DNA from: Stomatobaculum sp. F0698
GTDB taxonomy: Bacteria; Bacillota; Clostridia; Lachnospirales; Lachnospiraceae
Length of the DNA: 64,000 nucleotides
Direction of reading: 5' to 3'
NCBI RefSeq assembly: GCF_030644385.1
Contig: NZ_CP130060.1
Span: forward strand, 2,046,001 to 2,110,000
A program made the translations under genes and the position numbers. This document shows positions 1 through 8,545 of the stretch, piece after piece. Every line of letters begins with the position of its first letter. The stretch's first letter is position 1. The notes beneath the pieces were generated by a model that had not been told where the DNA came from, ran no database searches, and saw only the letters and a program-made list of their open reading frames with translations.

Positions 1-651
1 CGCGAGATAGCCGAGCTGATAAAGTCTCTGCTGCAACGTCACGATGTCCGTTCCGCTGTCGCCCTCCTGCGCCGTGTAGTAGTGCGCATTCTCATCCATA
101 ATGGCCTTGAGGGTCGACTCGCCCACAATGCCGTCCTGCGGCAGCTTGTTCTGCCGCTGATAAACCTTGACCGCCGCCGCGGTCACCTCGCCGTAATAAT
201 CCGTCGGCTCATCGTTGTCCATAAATCCGAGTTCCATGAGACGCGCCTGCAAGTCTTTGACAATCCAGTTCCGCGTACCGATGCGGATAATTTCGGGTGC
301 GGGCTCCGTGGTCGGCACGACCAAATCCATATCCGGGAACTGTGCGCCGGAGGGAGATACCGCCATGATATCACCCGGATTTACGGGGAGCGCTGCCTCG
401 GCACTGCTCTCCGAACTTCCCTCCGCACTCTGATCCGCACCGCTCTCGCTGCTCTCCGCAACACTGATCTCGGAGCTGCCCTCCGCTGTTCCCTCTGAAC
501 TTGCCGCACTCTCCGCGCTGCTCCGTTCCGTGCTCGCGGCGCTCTCCTTTGCCGCATCGCTCTGTGCCGTCTTTCCCTGCGAGCAGGCCGTTAGCATCGC
601 CGCTGTCACAAACAGCGCGAGCGCCTGCTTCTTCAAAATTCTCCGTCTCAT
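1..651 (-). CDS. Lipoprotein with peptidoglycan-binding repeats (3' end cut by window)
   Basis: The gene starts at ATG 651, eight bases after a GAGGA ribosome site, and runs off the left edge, so 217 codons are visible. Residues 1-23 form a lipoprotein signal: basic MRRRILKK, a hydrophobic stretch and the lipobox LTAC with Cys23. A Ser/Ala/Glu-rich linker follows to about residue 105. Then comes a peptidoglycan_binding_1-type repeat (VKDLQARLMELGF ... GEVTAAAVKVYQRQNKL ... DGIVGESTLKAI) and the start of a second one (DIVTLQQRLYQLGYLA). The protein is probably lipid-anchored outside the membrane and binds cell wall. What follows the second repeat, for example a catalytic domain, cannot be seen. 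It lies downstream of rsmA on the same strand. Confidence 0.85.
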   Translation of the reverse strand, partial: MRRRILKKQALALFVTAAMLTACSQGKTAQSDAAKESAASTERSSAESAASSEGTAEGSSEISVAESSESGADQSAEGSSESSAEAALPVNPGDIMAVSPSGAQFPDMDLVVPTTEPAPEIIRIGTRNWIVKDLQARLMELGFMDNDEPTDYYGEVTAAAVKVYQRQNKLPQDGIVGESTLKAIMDENAHYYTAQEGDSGTDIVTLQQRLYQLGYLA

Positions 652-719
652 TTTAATGTCCTCGATTTATGAAAACGCGGAATCCCCCGCGGAATAAATA
701 TCAAATGTTTCTCAAATGC

Positions 720-1571
720 TTATGCCCGCAATAACTCTGCCAAGGCCGCAAACTGTGCAAGCGAGAGCACCTCGCCGCGCACCGTCTCCGGGAGTCCGAG
801 CGACAAAAGCGCCTCGTTTACCTTCTCCCGCGAGAAGCCCGCGTTCTTGAGTCCGTTCACCAAAGTTTTTCTTCTCTGATTGAACGAGGCCCGGATGATG
901 CGAAACAGAAAGGCCTCATCTTCGGTCTGCACCGGTTTCTCCGCATAGGTCCTGAGGCAGATGACCGCAGAACCGACCTTGGGTCTCGGGAGAAAACAGT
1001 GGGGCGGCACATTCGCCACAATCTCGGCCGCAGCATAATACTGCACCGCGAGCGAGAGCGAGCCGTAGTCCTTTCCGCCCGGCGAAGCCTGCATGCGCTC
1101 CGCCACTTCCTTTTGCACCATAACGGTGATGTTCTCAATCGGGAGTCCGCTCTCCAGGAGCTTCATCAATATCGGCGTTGTGATGTAGTAAGGGAGATTT
1201 GCAACCACCTTGATTCGCTTCCCGCCGAGTCTTTTTGACAAATCGTTCAGGTCCTGTTCCAGGATATCGCCCTGAATCACTTCCACATTGTCGTACTCCG
1301 CGAGACTCTCCGCGAGAATCGGAATCAAACCGCGGTCTATCTCCACCGCAAGCACCTTTCCCGCCCGCTCCGCGAGCCTCTGGGTCAGGGTCCCGATGCC
1401 GGGGCCTATCTCCAGCACAGCGTCCGCCTCGGAAATCTGCGCCGCATCGGCAATTCGCTCCAAGACATGGCTGTCGATCAAAAAATTCTGCCCGAACTTC
1501 TTTTGAAAGCGAAATTCCTCGTGGCGCTTTAAGAGCGCTATGGTGTTTTCCGCTCTGCCGAGATCTGCCAT
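720..1571 (-). CDS. rsmA: 16S rRNA (adenine1518/1519-N6) dimethyltransferase
   Basis: RsmA/KsgA dimethylates two adjacent adenines in helix 45 near the 3' end of 16S rRNA, late in small-subunit assembly. The start at 1571 gives 283 residues beginning MADLGRAENT. It is preferred over an upstream in-frame ATG at 1607 because GGGAGGTG lies five bases before it and it overlaps the tatD stop as TGATG. Visible motifs are the SAM-binding VLEIGPGIGTLT near residue 57 and the catalytic NLPYY near residue 127; QKKFGQNFL is a family signature. It is the last gene of metG-tatD-rsmA, joined by one-base overlaps, which suggests translational coupling. Confidence 0.96.
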   Translation of the reverse strand: MADLGRAENTIALLKRHEEFRFQKKFGQNFLIDSHVLERIADAAQISEADAVLEIGPGIGTLTQRLAERAGKVLAVEIDRGLIPILAESLAEYDNVEVIQGDILEQDLNDLSKRLGGKRIKVVANLPYYITTPILMKLLESGLPIENITVMVQKEVAERMQASPGGKDYGSLSLAVQYYAAAEIVANVPPHCFLPRPKVGSAVICLRTYAEKPVQTEDEAFLFRIIRASFNQRRKTLVNGLKNAGFSREKVNEALLSLGLPETVRGEVLSLAQFAALAELLRA

Positions 1572-2356
1572 CAGCACACCTCCCTGTCTGCGAGTTTCGG
1601 GAAACAACGCAACGCATTTTCCTCTGTGACGCGCCGCACTTCCTCCTCCGGAATCCTTTTGATGCGCGCTATTTCCTGCGCGATATAAGGCAAATTCCGC
1701 GAGTCGTTTCGCTTGCCGCGCCTCGGCTCCGGCGAGAGATAGGGACTGTCTGTCTCGAGCAATATGCTTGAGAGCGGAACCGCCTCCGCCACCTCTTTCA
1801 TCTTCTTGCCGTTCTTAAAGGTTACGACGCCGCCAATCCCGATGTAGAAGCCGAGATCTGTGTAGCGGCGCGCAAGCTCCGCACCGGAAGAAAAGCAGTG
1901 AATTACCCCGCCGACGCCGCGCGCCGCTGCGCGCTGCATCTCATCGAATGTGTCCTGCGCTGCCTCTCTGGAGTGAATGATGACCGGAAGCCCGGTCTCC
2001 GCCGCCAAATCCAACTGGCGGCGAAACCAAATTTTCTGTACGTCCCGCGCCGGTTCCTCGTAGTGGTACTCCAGTCCGATTTCACCGATTGCAACCACCT
2101 TCGGATGTTTCGCGAGCGCCTCAAACTCACTTAAGACACGATCGCTCAGTTCTTCGACATGGTTCGGATGTGCACCGAGCGCCGCGTACATCCATGGATA
2201 ACACTCTGCGAGCCTAAGCCCCGTATAACTCGATTCCACCGAAGCGCCCGCGTTGATGACCTTCCCTATGCCGTGCTCTTTCAGACTGTCGAGCAACTCG
2301 TCCCGGTCGGCATCAAACGCCTCGTCATCGTAGTGCGCATGGGTATCCAGGAGCAT
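1571..2356 (-). CDS. tatD: TatD family metal-dependent hydrolase/DNase
   Basis: This is a full-length TatD/YcfH protein of 261 residues. The N-terminal LDTHAHYDD supplies the two metal-binding His residues. IGEIGLEYHYE, VIIHSREA, VIHCFSSG and LLETDSPYLSP carry the other expected metal ligands in family order. Family members are Mg-dependent 3'-5' exonucleases or related hydrolases; the physiological substrate here is unknown. The start at 2356 overlaps the metG stop by one base and the stop overlaps the rsmA start by one base, so the three genes form one tight operon, a common arrangement in Firmicutes. Confidence 0.94.
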   Translation of the reverse strand: MLLDTHAHYDDEAFDADRDELLDSLKEHGIGKVINAGASVESSYTGLRLAECYPWMYAALGAHPNHVEELSDRVLSEFEALAKHPKVVAIGEIGLEYHYEEPARDVQKIWFRRQLDLAAETGLPVIIHSREAAQDTFDEMQRAAARGVGGVIHCFSSGAELARRYTDLGFYIGIGGVVTFKNGKKMKEVAEAVPLSSILLETDSPYLSPEPRRGKRNDSRNLPYIAQEIARIKRIPEEEVRRVTEENALRCFPKLADREVC

Positions 2357-4356
2357 CAGCCGATCTCCGCGCCGGACGGCATATCCTCGGACATCGTCGT
2401 CATGAGACTCAGATTTCCGTTCTCATCCGCCGCCGAGAGCAACATGCCCTGGGACTCCATGCCCGCAAGACGCGCGGGCTTTAAGTTCACAATTGCCATA
2501 ACGCGCTTTCCGACCAGCTTCTCCGGCTCCGGATACCACTTCTTAATGCCGGAGAGAATCTGAATCTCCTTACCGCCGCAATCCAGTCGGAAGCAAAGGA
2601 GCTTCTTCGACTTCGGAACTTCCTCGCACTTTAAGACCTTGCAAACGCGGAATTCGCATTGTGCAAAGGCATCGTATTCCACTTCCGGCTTGGACGGAAT
2701 TTGAATATCGGACTTCGGCGCTTCCGCCTTTTCTTCTTCCGCTGCCGCCTCTTCGGCCGCTGCGTTCTCCGCATTCAGCTTTGCCTCGACCTCCTTCGGA
2801 TCCAGGCGGCGGAACAGCATCTCTGCCTCAGCTGCGACCTGCGTACCCGAGGGATAGAGGCCGAAGGCATCCATTGCCTCCAGCTCTCTCTTCTCCGTGC
2901 CGAGCTCCTTCAAAATCTTCTCGGAGGTCTCCGGCATGAAGCTGAAGAGCAGGGAGGAAGCTATGGTCAGAGCCTCGGTCAAGTGATAGAGCACTGCCTT
3001 CAGTCTGTCCTGCTTGCTCTCATCCTTTGCGAGCGCCCAGGGCAAAGTCTCGTCGATATACTTGTTGCAGCGCTTAAAGATATTCCAGAGCTCGGTCATC
3101 GCGTCCGCAACGCGGAGCACGTCCATCTTCTCCCGAATCTTCTTGACGCCGTCGAGCACGGTCTTCTCAAGATCCGCATCGAGCGCGACATCTTCCGGAG
3201 AAAAGTTCGCGTCCGGTCTCTCCACCACGCCGCCGAAATACTTGTTGGTCATGGCGATGGTGCGGCTCACGAGGTTGCCGAGCACGTTTGCGAGATCCGC
3301 ATTGTATCTCTCCACCATGAGATCCCAGCTGATGCTGCCGTCGTTCTCAAAGGGCATCTCGTGCAGGCAGAAATAGCGCACCGGGTCCACGCCGAAGAAG
3401 GAGACCAGTTCGTCCGCGTAGAGCACATTGCCCTTGGACTTCGACATCTTGCCGCCGGCCTGTAAAAGCCAGGGGTGACCGAAGACCTGCTTCGGCAGCG
3501 GCTCGCCGAGCGCCATCAGGAAGATGGGCCAGTAAATCGTGTGGAAGCGGACAATGTCCTTACCGATTAAGTGCAGATCTGCCGGCCAGTACTTTTGATA
3601 GAGCTCTCCGTTGTTGCCGTCCGCGTCGTAGCCTATGCCCGTCGTATAGTTGGTCAGAGCATCGAGCCACACATAGACCACATGGCCCGGCGCAAAATCG
3701 ACCGGAATGCCCCATTCAAAGCTGGTGCGCGACACACAGAGATCCTGCAGACCCGGCTTCAGGAAGTTATTCATCATCTCATTCTTTCTGGAGACGGGCT
3801 GAATGAATTCCGGATGCTCTTCGATGTACTGAATCAGGCGGTCCGCATACTTGCTCATGCGAAAAAAGTATGCCTCCTCCGAAGCCTGCTTCACTTCTCT
3901 GCCGCAGGTCGGGCACTTGCCGTCGACAAGCTGCGACTCGGTCCAGAAGCTCTCGCAGGGTGTGCAGTAAAGGCCCTCGTAGGAACTCTTATAGATATCG
4001 CCCTGCTCGTAGAGCTTTTTGAAAATCTTCTGCACCTGCTTCTCATGATAGGGCTCTGTGGTCCGCATAAAGCGGTCGTAGGACGTGTTCATCAGGTCCC
4101 AGATGCGCTTAATCTCCGCGGAGACCTGGTCCACATAGGCCTGCGGCGTCATGCCGGCATCCTTTGCCTTGCCCTCAATCTTCTGACCGTGCTCATCGGT
4201 TCCGGTCTGGAAGTAGACATCAAAGTTCTCTTCTCGTTTAAAGCGGGCAATCGCATCCGCTAAGATGATCTCATAGGTGTTTCCGATGTGCGGCTTGCCG
4301 GAAGCATAGGCAATTGCCGTCGTGATATAGTAAGGTTTTCTGATTTTTTCTCCCAT
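2356..4356 (-). CDS. metG: Methionyl-tRNA synthetase
   Basis: MetG charges tRNA-Met and initiator tRNA with methionine. The 666-residue protein carries the class I signatures: PHIGN (HIGH-type) near residue 18 and KMSKS near residue 305. A four-Cys zinc knuckle lies between (CTPCESF ... CPTCGRE). The C-terminal 110 residues, after an Ala/Glu-rich linker, form the EMAP/Trbp111-like tRNA-binding dimerization domain (FRVCKVLKCE ... MAIVNLKPARLAGMESQGMLL). GGAGG lies nine bases before ATG 4356. I see no T-box in the short space before it. It heads the metG-tatD-rsmA operon. Confidence 0.97.
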   Translation of the reverse strand: MGEKIRKPYYITTAIAYASGKPHIGNTYEIILADAIARFKREENFDVYFQTGTDEHGQKIEGKAKDAGMTPQAYVDQVSAEIKRIWDLMNTSYDRFMRTTEPYHEKQVQKIFKKLYEQGDIYKSSYEGLYCTPCESFWTESQLVDGKCPTCGREVKQASEEAYFFRMSKYADRLIQYIEEHPEFIQPVSRKNEMMNNFLKPGLQDLCVSRTSFEWGIPVDFAPGHVVYVWLDALTNYTTGIGYDADGNNGELYQKYWPADLHLIGKDIVRFHTIYWPIFLMALGEPLPKQVFGHPWLLQAGGKMSKSKGNVLYADELVSFFGVDPVRYFCLHEMPFENDGSISWDLMVERYNADLANVLGNLVSRTIAMTNKYFGGVVERPDANFSPEDVALDADLEKTVLDGVKKIREKMDVLRVADAMTELWNIFKRCNKYIDETLPWALAKDESKQDRLKAVLYHLTEALTIASSLLFSFMPETSEKILKELGTEKRELEAMDAFGLYPSGTQVAAEAEMLFRRLDPKEVEAKLNAENAAAEEAAAEEEKAEAPKSDIQIPSKPEVEYDAFAQCEFRVCKVLKCEEVPKSKKLLCFRLDCGGKEIQILSGIKKWYPEPEKLVGKRVMAIVNLKPARLAGMESQGMLLSAADENGNLSLMTTMSEDMPSGAEIG

Positions 4357-4402
4357 ATCCTCAGCCCTCCGAATATTCTTCGATTCTTATTAGTGTAACA
4401 TA

Positions 4403-5260
4403 TCAGAGCAACATGTGATAGAGTTCTCTGCGGCTGATTCCGCGGTCTTTTGCGGCTTTTTTCATAGCCTCCTTGCGGTCAAAGCCCTGCGACTCATACC
4501 AAGCCACATGTTCGGCCGGCGTGAAATCCGAAAAAACGGAGATTTCTTCCGCGCGCAGTTCTTCCTCGCTCTTTCCGGATATGACCAGAACATATTCGCC
4601 GCGAATTTCCGCGCGACCGGCTTCCTCCGCATAGCGCTCCAAAAAATAGGAAAAATTGCCGCGCTGCACTTCTTCATGCCGCTTTGTGAGCTCACGCACC
4701 AAACTGAGTTCTCTCTCCCCGCCGAGCACTTCGGCGAGTTCCGCTAAGGTCTTCGTAAGCCTGTGCGGCGCTTCGTAGAGAACGATGGTCCTTGTCTCGT
4801 CTCTGAGTCCCTCTAGCCTTGCCCTTCTCTCTTTTTTCTCCTGCGGCAGAAACGCCTCGAACACAAAACGACCGGTAGGCTGCCCGCTGATTGCAAGCGC
4901 GCTCACCGCCGCACAGGGTCCCGGGACTATCGTGACTTCGATGCCCGCATCCAAGGCCATGCGCACCAGCACCTCACCGGGATCGGATATCGCCGGCATG
5001 CCCGCATCGCTCACAACCGCGATGATCTCCCCCTGTTCCGCGCGCCGCACGAGTTCGTAGGCTTTTTCGGTCCGGTTGTACTCGTGGTAGCTGGTCATAT
5101 GTGTCTTAATCTCAAAGTGATTTAAGAGCTTAATGGTATTTCTGGTGTCCTCCGCCGCAATGAGATCTGCCGCCCGCAGGGTCTCAATCGCGCGCGGGCT
5201 CATGTCCCCCAGATTTCCGATCGGCGTTGCAACCAGGTAGATTTTTCCGCTTTGTTCCAC
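4403..5260 (-). CDS. rsmI: 16S rRNA (cytidine1402-2'-O)-methyltransferase
   Basis: RsmI methylates the 2'-O of C1402 in 16S rRNA at the P site. The chosen start is GTG at 5260, with AAGGAG six bases upstream directly after the stop of the preceding methylase. A longer reading from 5344 would run deep into that gene and adds no family sequence. The resulting 285-residue protein begins VEQSGKIYLVATPIGNLGD and contains the tetrapyrrole-methylase-fold signatures AAEDTRNT, VSDAGMPAISDPG and VPGPCA. Spacing to the upstream gene is about 10 bp, so they are probably co-transcribed. Confidence 0.94.
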   Translation of the reverse strand: MEQSGKIYLVATPIGNLGDMSPRAIETLRAADLIAAEDTRNTIKLLNHFEIKTHMTSYHEYNRTEKAYELVRRAEQGEIIAVVSDAGMPAISDPGEVLVRMALDAGIEVTIVPGPCAAVSALAISGQPTGRFVFEAFLPQEKKERRARLEGLRDETRTIVLYEAPHRLTKTLAELAEVLGGERELSLVRELTKRHEEVQRGNFSYFLERYAEEAGRAEIRGEYVLVISGKSEEELRAEEISVFSDFTPAEHVAWYESQGFDRKEAMKKAAKDRGISRRELYHMLL

Positions 5261-5270
5261 TGCTCTCTCC

Positions 5271-6002
5271 TTAGTATCCGTAAATATCCCGGATTTCGTC
5301 GCTGTACACACCGGGAGAACGAAAAACAATGATGGGGGCCTCAACTCGCAAAAACGAGCCGCCGCCCTTTACGGCCTCCACCAACACCAAGTTTGCCTCG
5401 CGCCCCGAATAGGGGTGGGCAAACTTCATGCGCTTCGGTGTGAGGCGCGCAGCATTGCAGGCCGCAAAGAGTTCGTCGAGACGATGAGGTCTGTAGACAA
5501 AATAGGCGCGTCCGCCGTTTTTCAGGAGACGCGCTGTCTCATTGACTGCTTCTTCCAGCGTGCAGCAAAGTTCCTGCCGTGCAATCGCGCGGCTTGTCGC
5601 CTGACTCTGCTCTCCGCGCCGAAGTGCCATGTAGGGCGGATTACAGCTCACCACATCGACGCTCCCGCTCGCCCCGGCAATGCCCTCTCGAAGATCTCCG
5701 TTCAGAATCCGTATCCTCTCCTCGAGACCGTTCATGGCCACGCTGCGCCGCGCCATATCGGCAATCTCCGCCTGAATCTCCACGCCCGTAATTTCCTTGG
5801 CGCGGGTCTTCGCCGAGAGTAAGAGGGGGATGATGCCGTTTCCGGTACAGAGATCCACCACCCGCTCTTTCCCGCCCGCGCGCACAAAACCGCTGAGCAG
5901 CACCGCATCCGTCCCGAAACAGAAATGGGTCGGGTTTTGAATGATACCGAGTTGACTGCGCTGTAAGTCGTCAATGCGCTCGCCCGGCTTTAGGACATTC
6001 AC
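5271..6002 (-). CDS. tRNA1(Val)-type adenine-N6 SAM methyltransferase (TrmN6/YabB-like)
   Basis: This 243-residue Rossmann methyltransferase belongs to the TrmN6 (YfiC/YabB) group, which modifies adenine 37 of tRNA-Val in E. coli; the target here is inferred. Motif I is VDLCTGNGIIPLLL near residue 48 and the catalytic N6-adenine motif NPPY is near residue 123. The N-terminal FCFGTDAVLLSGF is typical of the group. It starts with GTG at 6002, overlapping the ricT stop as GTGA, with AGGAG just upstream inside ricT. The ricT-methylase-rsmI order is common near holB in Firmicutes. Confidence 0.88.
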   Translation of the reverse strand: MNVLKPGERIDDLQRSQLGIIQNPTHFCFGTDAVLLSGFVRAGGKERVVDLCTGNGIIPLLLSAKTRAKEITGVEIQAEIADMARRSVAMNGLEERIRILNGDLREGIAGASGSVDVVSCNPPYMALRRGEQSQATSRAIARQELCCTLEEAVNETARLLKNGGRAYFVYRPHRLDELFAACNAARLTPKRMKFAHPYSGREANLVLVEAVKGGGSFLRVEAPIIVFRSPGVYSDEIRDIYGY

Positions 6003-6985
6003 TTCTTCTTCTCCTGCGCTCTGTCTCTCTGCTGGCCGCCGCCGCGCTTTCCGCCTCTTGCTCGGCCCTCTCTCGCGCCGGGCATTGCTTCTCCGTCCTT
6101 TTTCTCTTTTTCGCGCGCTTCCCGCTGCGCATCCGCGGCGCGCTTCTGAGCCGGCGGCATACCCTTCTTCTTGCGCTCCACAATCACCGTATCCGCAACC
6201 GCGACATCCCGCAGTTCCTTCTCGCCGTTCACATAGCAGGCGACACGCAGAGCCTGCTTCAAGACACTGACCTCCACCACGTCGCCGCGCACACCGTCCG
6301 TAAGCTGCACGCTGTCACCCTTACGCGGAAGGGTCTTGTTGAGTTCCGCATAGGTATCGGTCTCATGCTTCAGGCAGCACATGAGACGGCCGCAGGCCCC
6401 GCTGATTTTTTGCGGATTGAGCGCAAGTCCCTGCTCTTTTGCCATCTTAATCGACACCGGCATAAACTCCGAGAGATAGGAATGGCAGCAGAGCGGACGG
6501 CCGCAATTTCCCATGCCGCCGAGCAATTTGGTCTCGTCTCTCGCGCCGACTTGGCGAAGTTCGATGCGTCTCTGATACTGTGCGCCGAGTTCCTTGACGA
6601 GCACGCGAAAATCCACGCGCGCTTCCGCGCTGAAAAAGAACAGCACCTTGTCATCCCGAAGTGAAAAGACCGCCGAGATAATTTTCATGTTGAGCCCGAG
6701 TTCTTCCGCCTTTTTCCGGCAGAACAAAAGGGCCTCCCGCTCTTTGCTCTTATAGGCTGCGGCACGCGCCGCATCCTCCTCTGTGGCCCGCGCCAATATG
6801 CTCTGCGGGGGGTTCTCTGCCTTACATCCGCAGAGCGTGTAGTTTCCCAGAATCACAGTTCCGTATTCCACACCGCACTGCGTCTCGCAAAGCACGTGGT
6901 CACCGCGCCGAAACTGTTCTCCCGTAACACTGTAAGTTTCTATGGTACCGACTTCGCGAAAGCGAACGCCTATCACCTCCGTCAT
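5999..6985 (-). CDS. ricT: PSP1-domain protein, RicT-like (YaaT)
   Basis: This is a homologue of B. subtilis RicT (YaaT), which with RicA and RicF forms an Fe-S-containing complex that steers RNase Y and mRNA maturation. The 328-residue protein starts MTEVIGVRFREVGTIETY at ATG 6985. The cysteine-rich core GNCGRPLCCHSYLSEF followed by SGACGRLMCCLKHE near residues 160-205 matches the conserved PSP1 motif. The last 60 residues are a Lys/Arg/Glu-rich, probably disordered tail. It lies between holB and a SAM methylase, the usual Firmicutes context. RicA and RicF are not in this window. Confidence 0.9.
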   Translation of the reverse strand: MTEVIGVRFREVGTIETYSVTGEQFRRGDHVLCETQCGVEYGTVILGNYTLCGCKAENPPQSILARATEEDAARAAAYKSKEREALLFCRKKAEELGLNMKIISAVFSLRDDKVLFFFSAEARVDFRVLVKELGAQYQRRIELRQVGARDETKLLGGMGNCGRPLCCHSYLSEFMPVSIKMAKEQGLALNPQKISGACGRLMCCLKHETDTYAELNKTLPRKGDSVQLTDGVRGDVVEVSVLKQALRVACYVNGEKELRDVAVADTVIVERKKKGMPPAQKRAADAQREAREKEKKDGEAMPGAREGRARGGKRGGGQQRDRAQEKKK

Positions 6986-6991
6986 TTCCGA

Positions 6992-7975
6992 TCACTCCCT
7001 CCGTATCGCAAGAAGCAGGAGTTCCGCTGAAAGTTCCTTATTCACATTGAGTCGGAACCGCTCCTCGGCTGCCTCTGTCTCTTTTAAAATCACACCTGCC
7101 TGTTCGTAACTCAGGTCCTTTGCCTCCCGTATCAGTGCCTCTTCTTCCTGCGGGAAGATGAGCGCCGCACTGCTCCCGCCGCTCTTTACGCAGAGTACAT
7201 CGCGGTAGTACAAGCGGAGAAAGCTCAAAAAATCACGCGGCTCCGGGTAGAGCTCCGTGATTTCTGTCTGCGCCCTGTGAAATACCGTTTCGCCGCATTT
7301 CGGCAAAGCTCTGAGTAAATCAAGCGTCCTGCGATAGCGCGCATAGGCCTCTTCCGAGAGCGCCAGTTCCTCGGCCCTCCGGTAAATGCCGCGAGAAAAA
7401 CGCGCTGCCTCCTTGGCGCGTTTTCCATCCGCCCCCTTCCCGAGCAGACGTTCTAAAATTTCGCTCTCGGGAACCGGACGAAAGGAAAGTCGCAAAACAC
7501 GACTCCGTATCGTCGGAAGTAAGGCTTCCTCCTGCTCTGCGAGCAGAATGATAATCGCATATGTCGGCGGCTCCTCTATGGTCTTTAGAATCGCATTTTG
7601 AGCCTGCTGGGTCATTTTCTCCGCTTCCGGAATAATGAAAATGCGCCTCTCACCCGAAAACGGCCGTATCCGTATTTCCTGTGAGAGCTGCTCTCTCACC
7701 CGATCCACACCCAAGGTCGTTTTATCCCGACTGATTGTGATGACGTCCGGATGCGTATCTGCCGCGAGCTGAATACAGCTGTGGCAGTGACCGCAGGGGC
7801 GCGTTCCCTCCCCGGTACAGAGTAAACGCTTTGCAAACGCGCGCGCCATGACCTGCTTTCCCATTCCCTTCTCACCGAGAAACAAGTAGCTGTGGGAGAG
7901 CTGATCGCGCCTTATGCTCTGTTCTAGTCTCTGTTTGATATGTTCCTGGCCGAGTATGTCACGAAAATCACACAT
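6992..7975 (-). CDS. holB: DNA polymerase III delta' subunit
   Basis: Delta' is part of the clamp loader that places the beta clamp (dnaN, also in this window) on DNA. I start it at ATG 7975 (MCDFRDILGQEHIKQRL), 327 residues, rather than at the far upstream in-frame ATG, which lies inside the previous gene. The AAA+ fold is visible: a P-loop-like GEKGMGKQ, a four-Cys zinc module (CTGEGTRPCGHCHSC), and IIPEAEKMTQQAQNAILKTIEEP. The P-loop ends in Gln instead of Ser/Thr, in keeping with delta' subunits that do not hydrolyse ATP. It overlaps the kinase gene before it by 8 bp. Confidence 0.92.
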   Translation of the reverse strand: MCDFRDILGQEHIKQRLEQSIRRDQLSHSYLFLGEKGMGKQVMARAFAKRLLCTGEGTRPCGHCHSCIQLAADTHPDVITISRDKTTLGVDRVREQLSQEIRIRPFSGERRIFIIPEAEKMTQQAQNAILKTIEEPPTYAIIILLAEQEEALLPTIRSRVLRLSFRPVPESEILERLLGKGADGKRAKEAARFSRGIYRRAEELALSEEAYARYRRTLDLLRALPKCGETVFHRAQTEITELYPEPRDFLSFLRLYYRDVLCVKSGGSSAALIFPQEEEALIREAKDLSYEQAGVILKETEAAEERFRLNVNKELSAELLLLAIRRE

Positions 7976-8543
7976 ATTGTAACATATCCTCATACAACTC
8001 GCCAAGGCAAGCGCCCAGTTCCGCATTCCGATATCGCTTTTTGATTCCCGCCGCAAGCAGTTTATCTTCGGCATAGTCTGCCTCGTCCGCCTGAAAACGG
8101 CGCACCAACTCGGCATAACAGGGCACGGCTTCCTTTTGTTCCCGCGCAAAGCTCCTCTTTAACCGCTCTCCGGCATCGACCTCCAAGTAGAGCGGAATTA
8201 CGCGCTCGCTGCCAAAATAAGCGCAAAACCTCCGATAGCTCTCAAGTGTGCCGATGCCGAGCCACAGCGTATCTTCTCCGCCGCCCTCATCGACACTTCC
8301 GTAGCGCCAGAGACCCTTCTCGGTCTGATACGCTCTCTCCTCTATCATGCGACCGCTGTCACGCAGTTCGAGAAAACGCGCTTCGCTCACAAAGTGATAT
8401 TCCCGCCCTTCCGCTTCCCCGGCCCGTTGCGGCCTGGTCGTATAGGGAATCAGCGGGCGCAACATAGGAAAACGCTCCGACAGTTTTCGATAAATCGTGT
8501 CCTTTCCGGCCGCGCTCTTGCCCATCAAATAAAAAATCCGCAT
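7968..8543 (-). CDS. Guanylate kinase-like nucleotide kinase
   Basis: This 191-residue P-loop kinase begins MRIFYLMGKSAAGKDTIYRKL at ATG 8543, with GAGGAG eight bases upstream. The Walker A is GKSAAGKD, with Asp where Ser/Thr is usual. YTTRPQRAGEAEGREYHFVS corresponds to the guanylate-kinase GMP-binding loop. It is slightly short and divergent for a housekeeping GMP kinase, so a paralogue is possible; a second gmk elsewhere would settle that. It sits between the sigma-like membrane protein gene and holB. An upstream extension of the frame to 8771 lies inside the neighbour and is discarded. Confidence 0.75.
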   Translation of the reverse strand: MRIFYLMGKSAAGKDTIYRKLSERFPMLRPLIPYTTRPQRAGEAEGREYHFVSEARFLELRDSGRMIEERAYQTEKGLWRYGSVDEGGGEDTLWLGIGTLESYRRFCAYFGSERVIPLYLEVDAGERLKRSFAREQKEAVPCYAELVRRFQADEADYAEDKLLAAGIKKRYRNAELGACLGELYEDMLQYV

Positions 8544-8545
8544 CT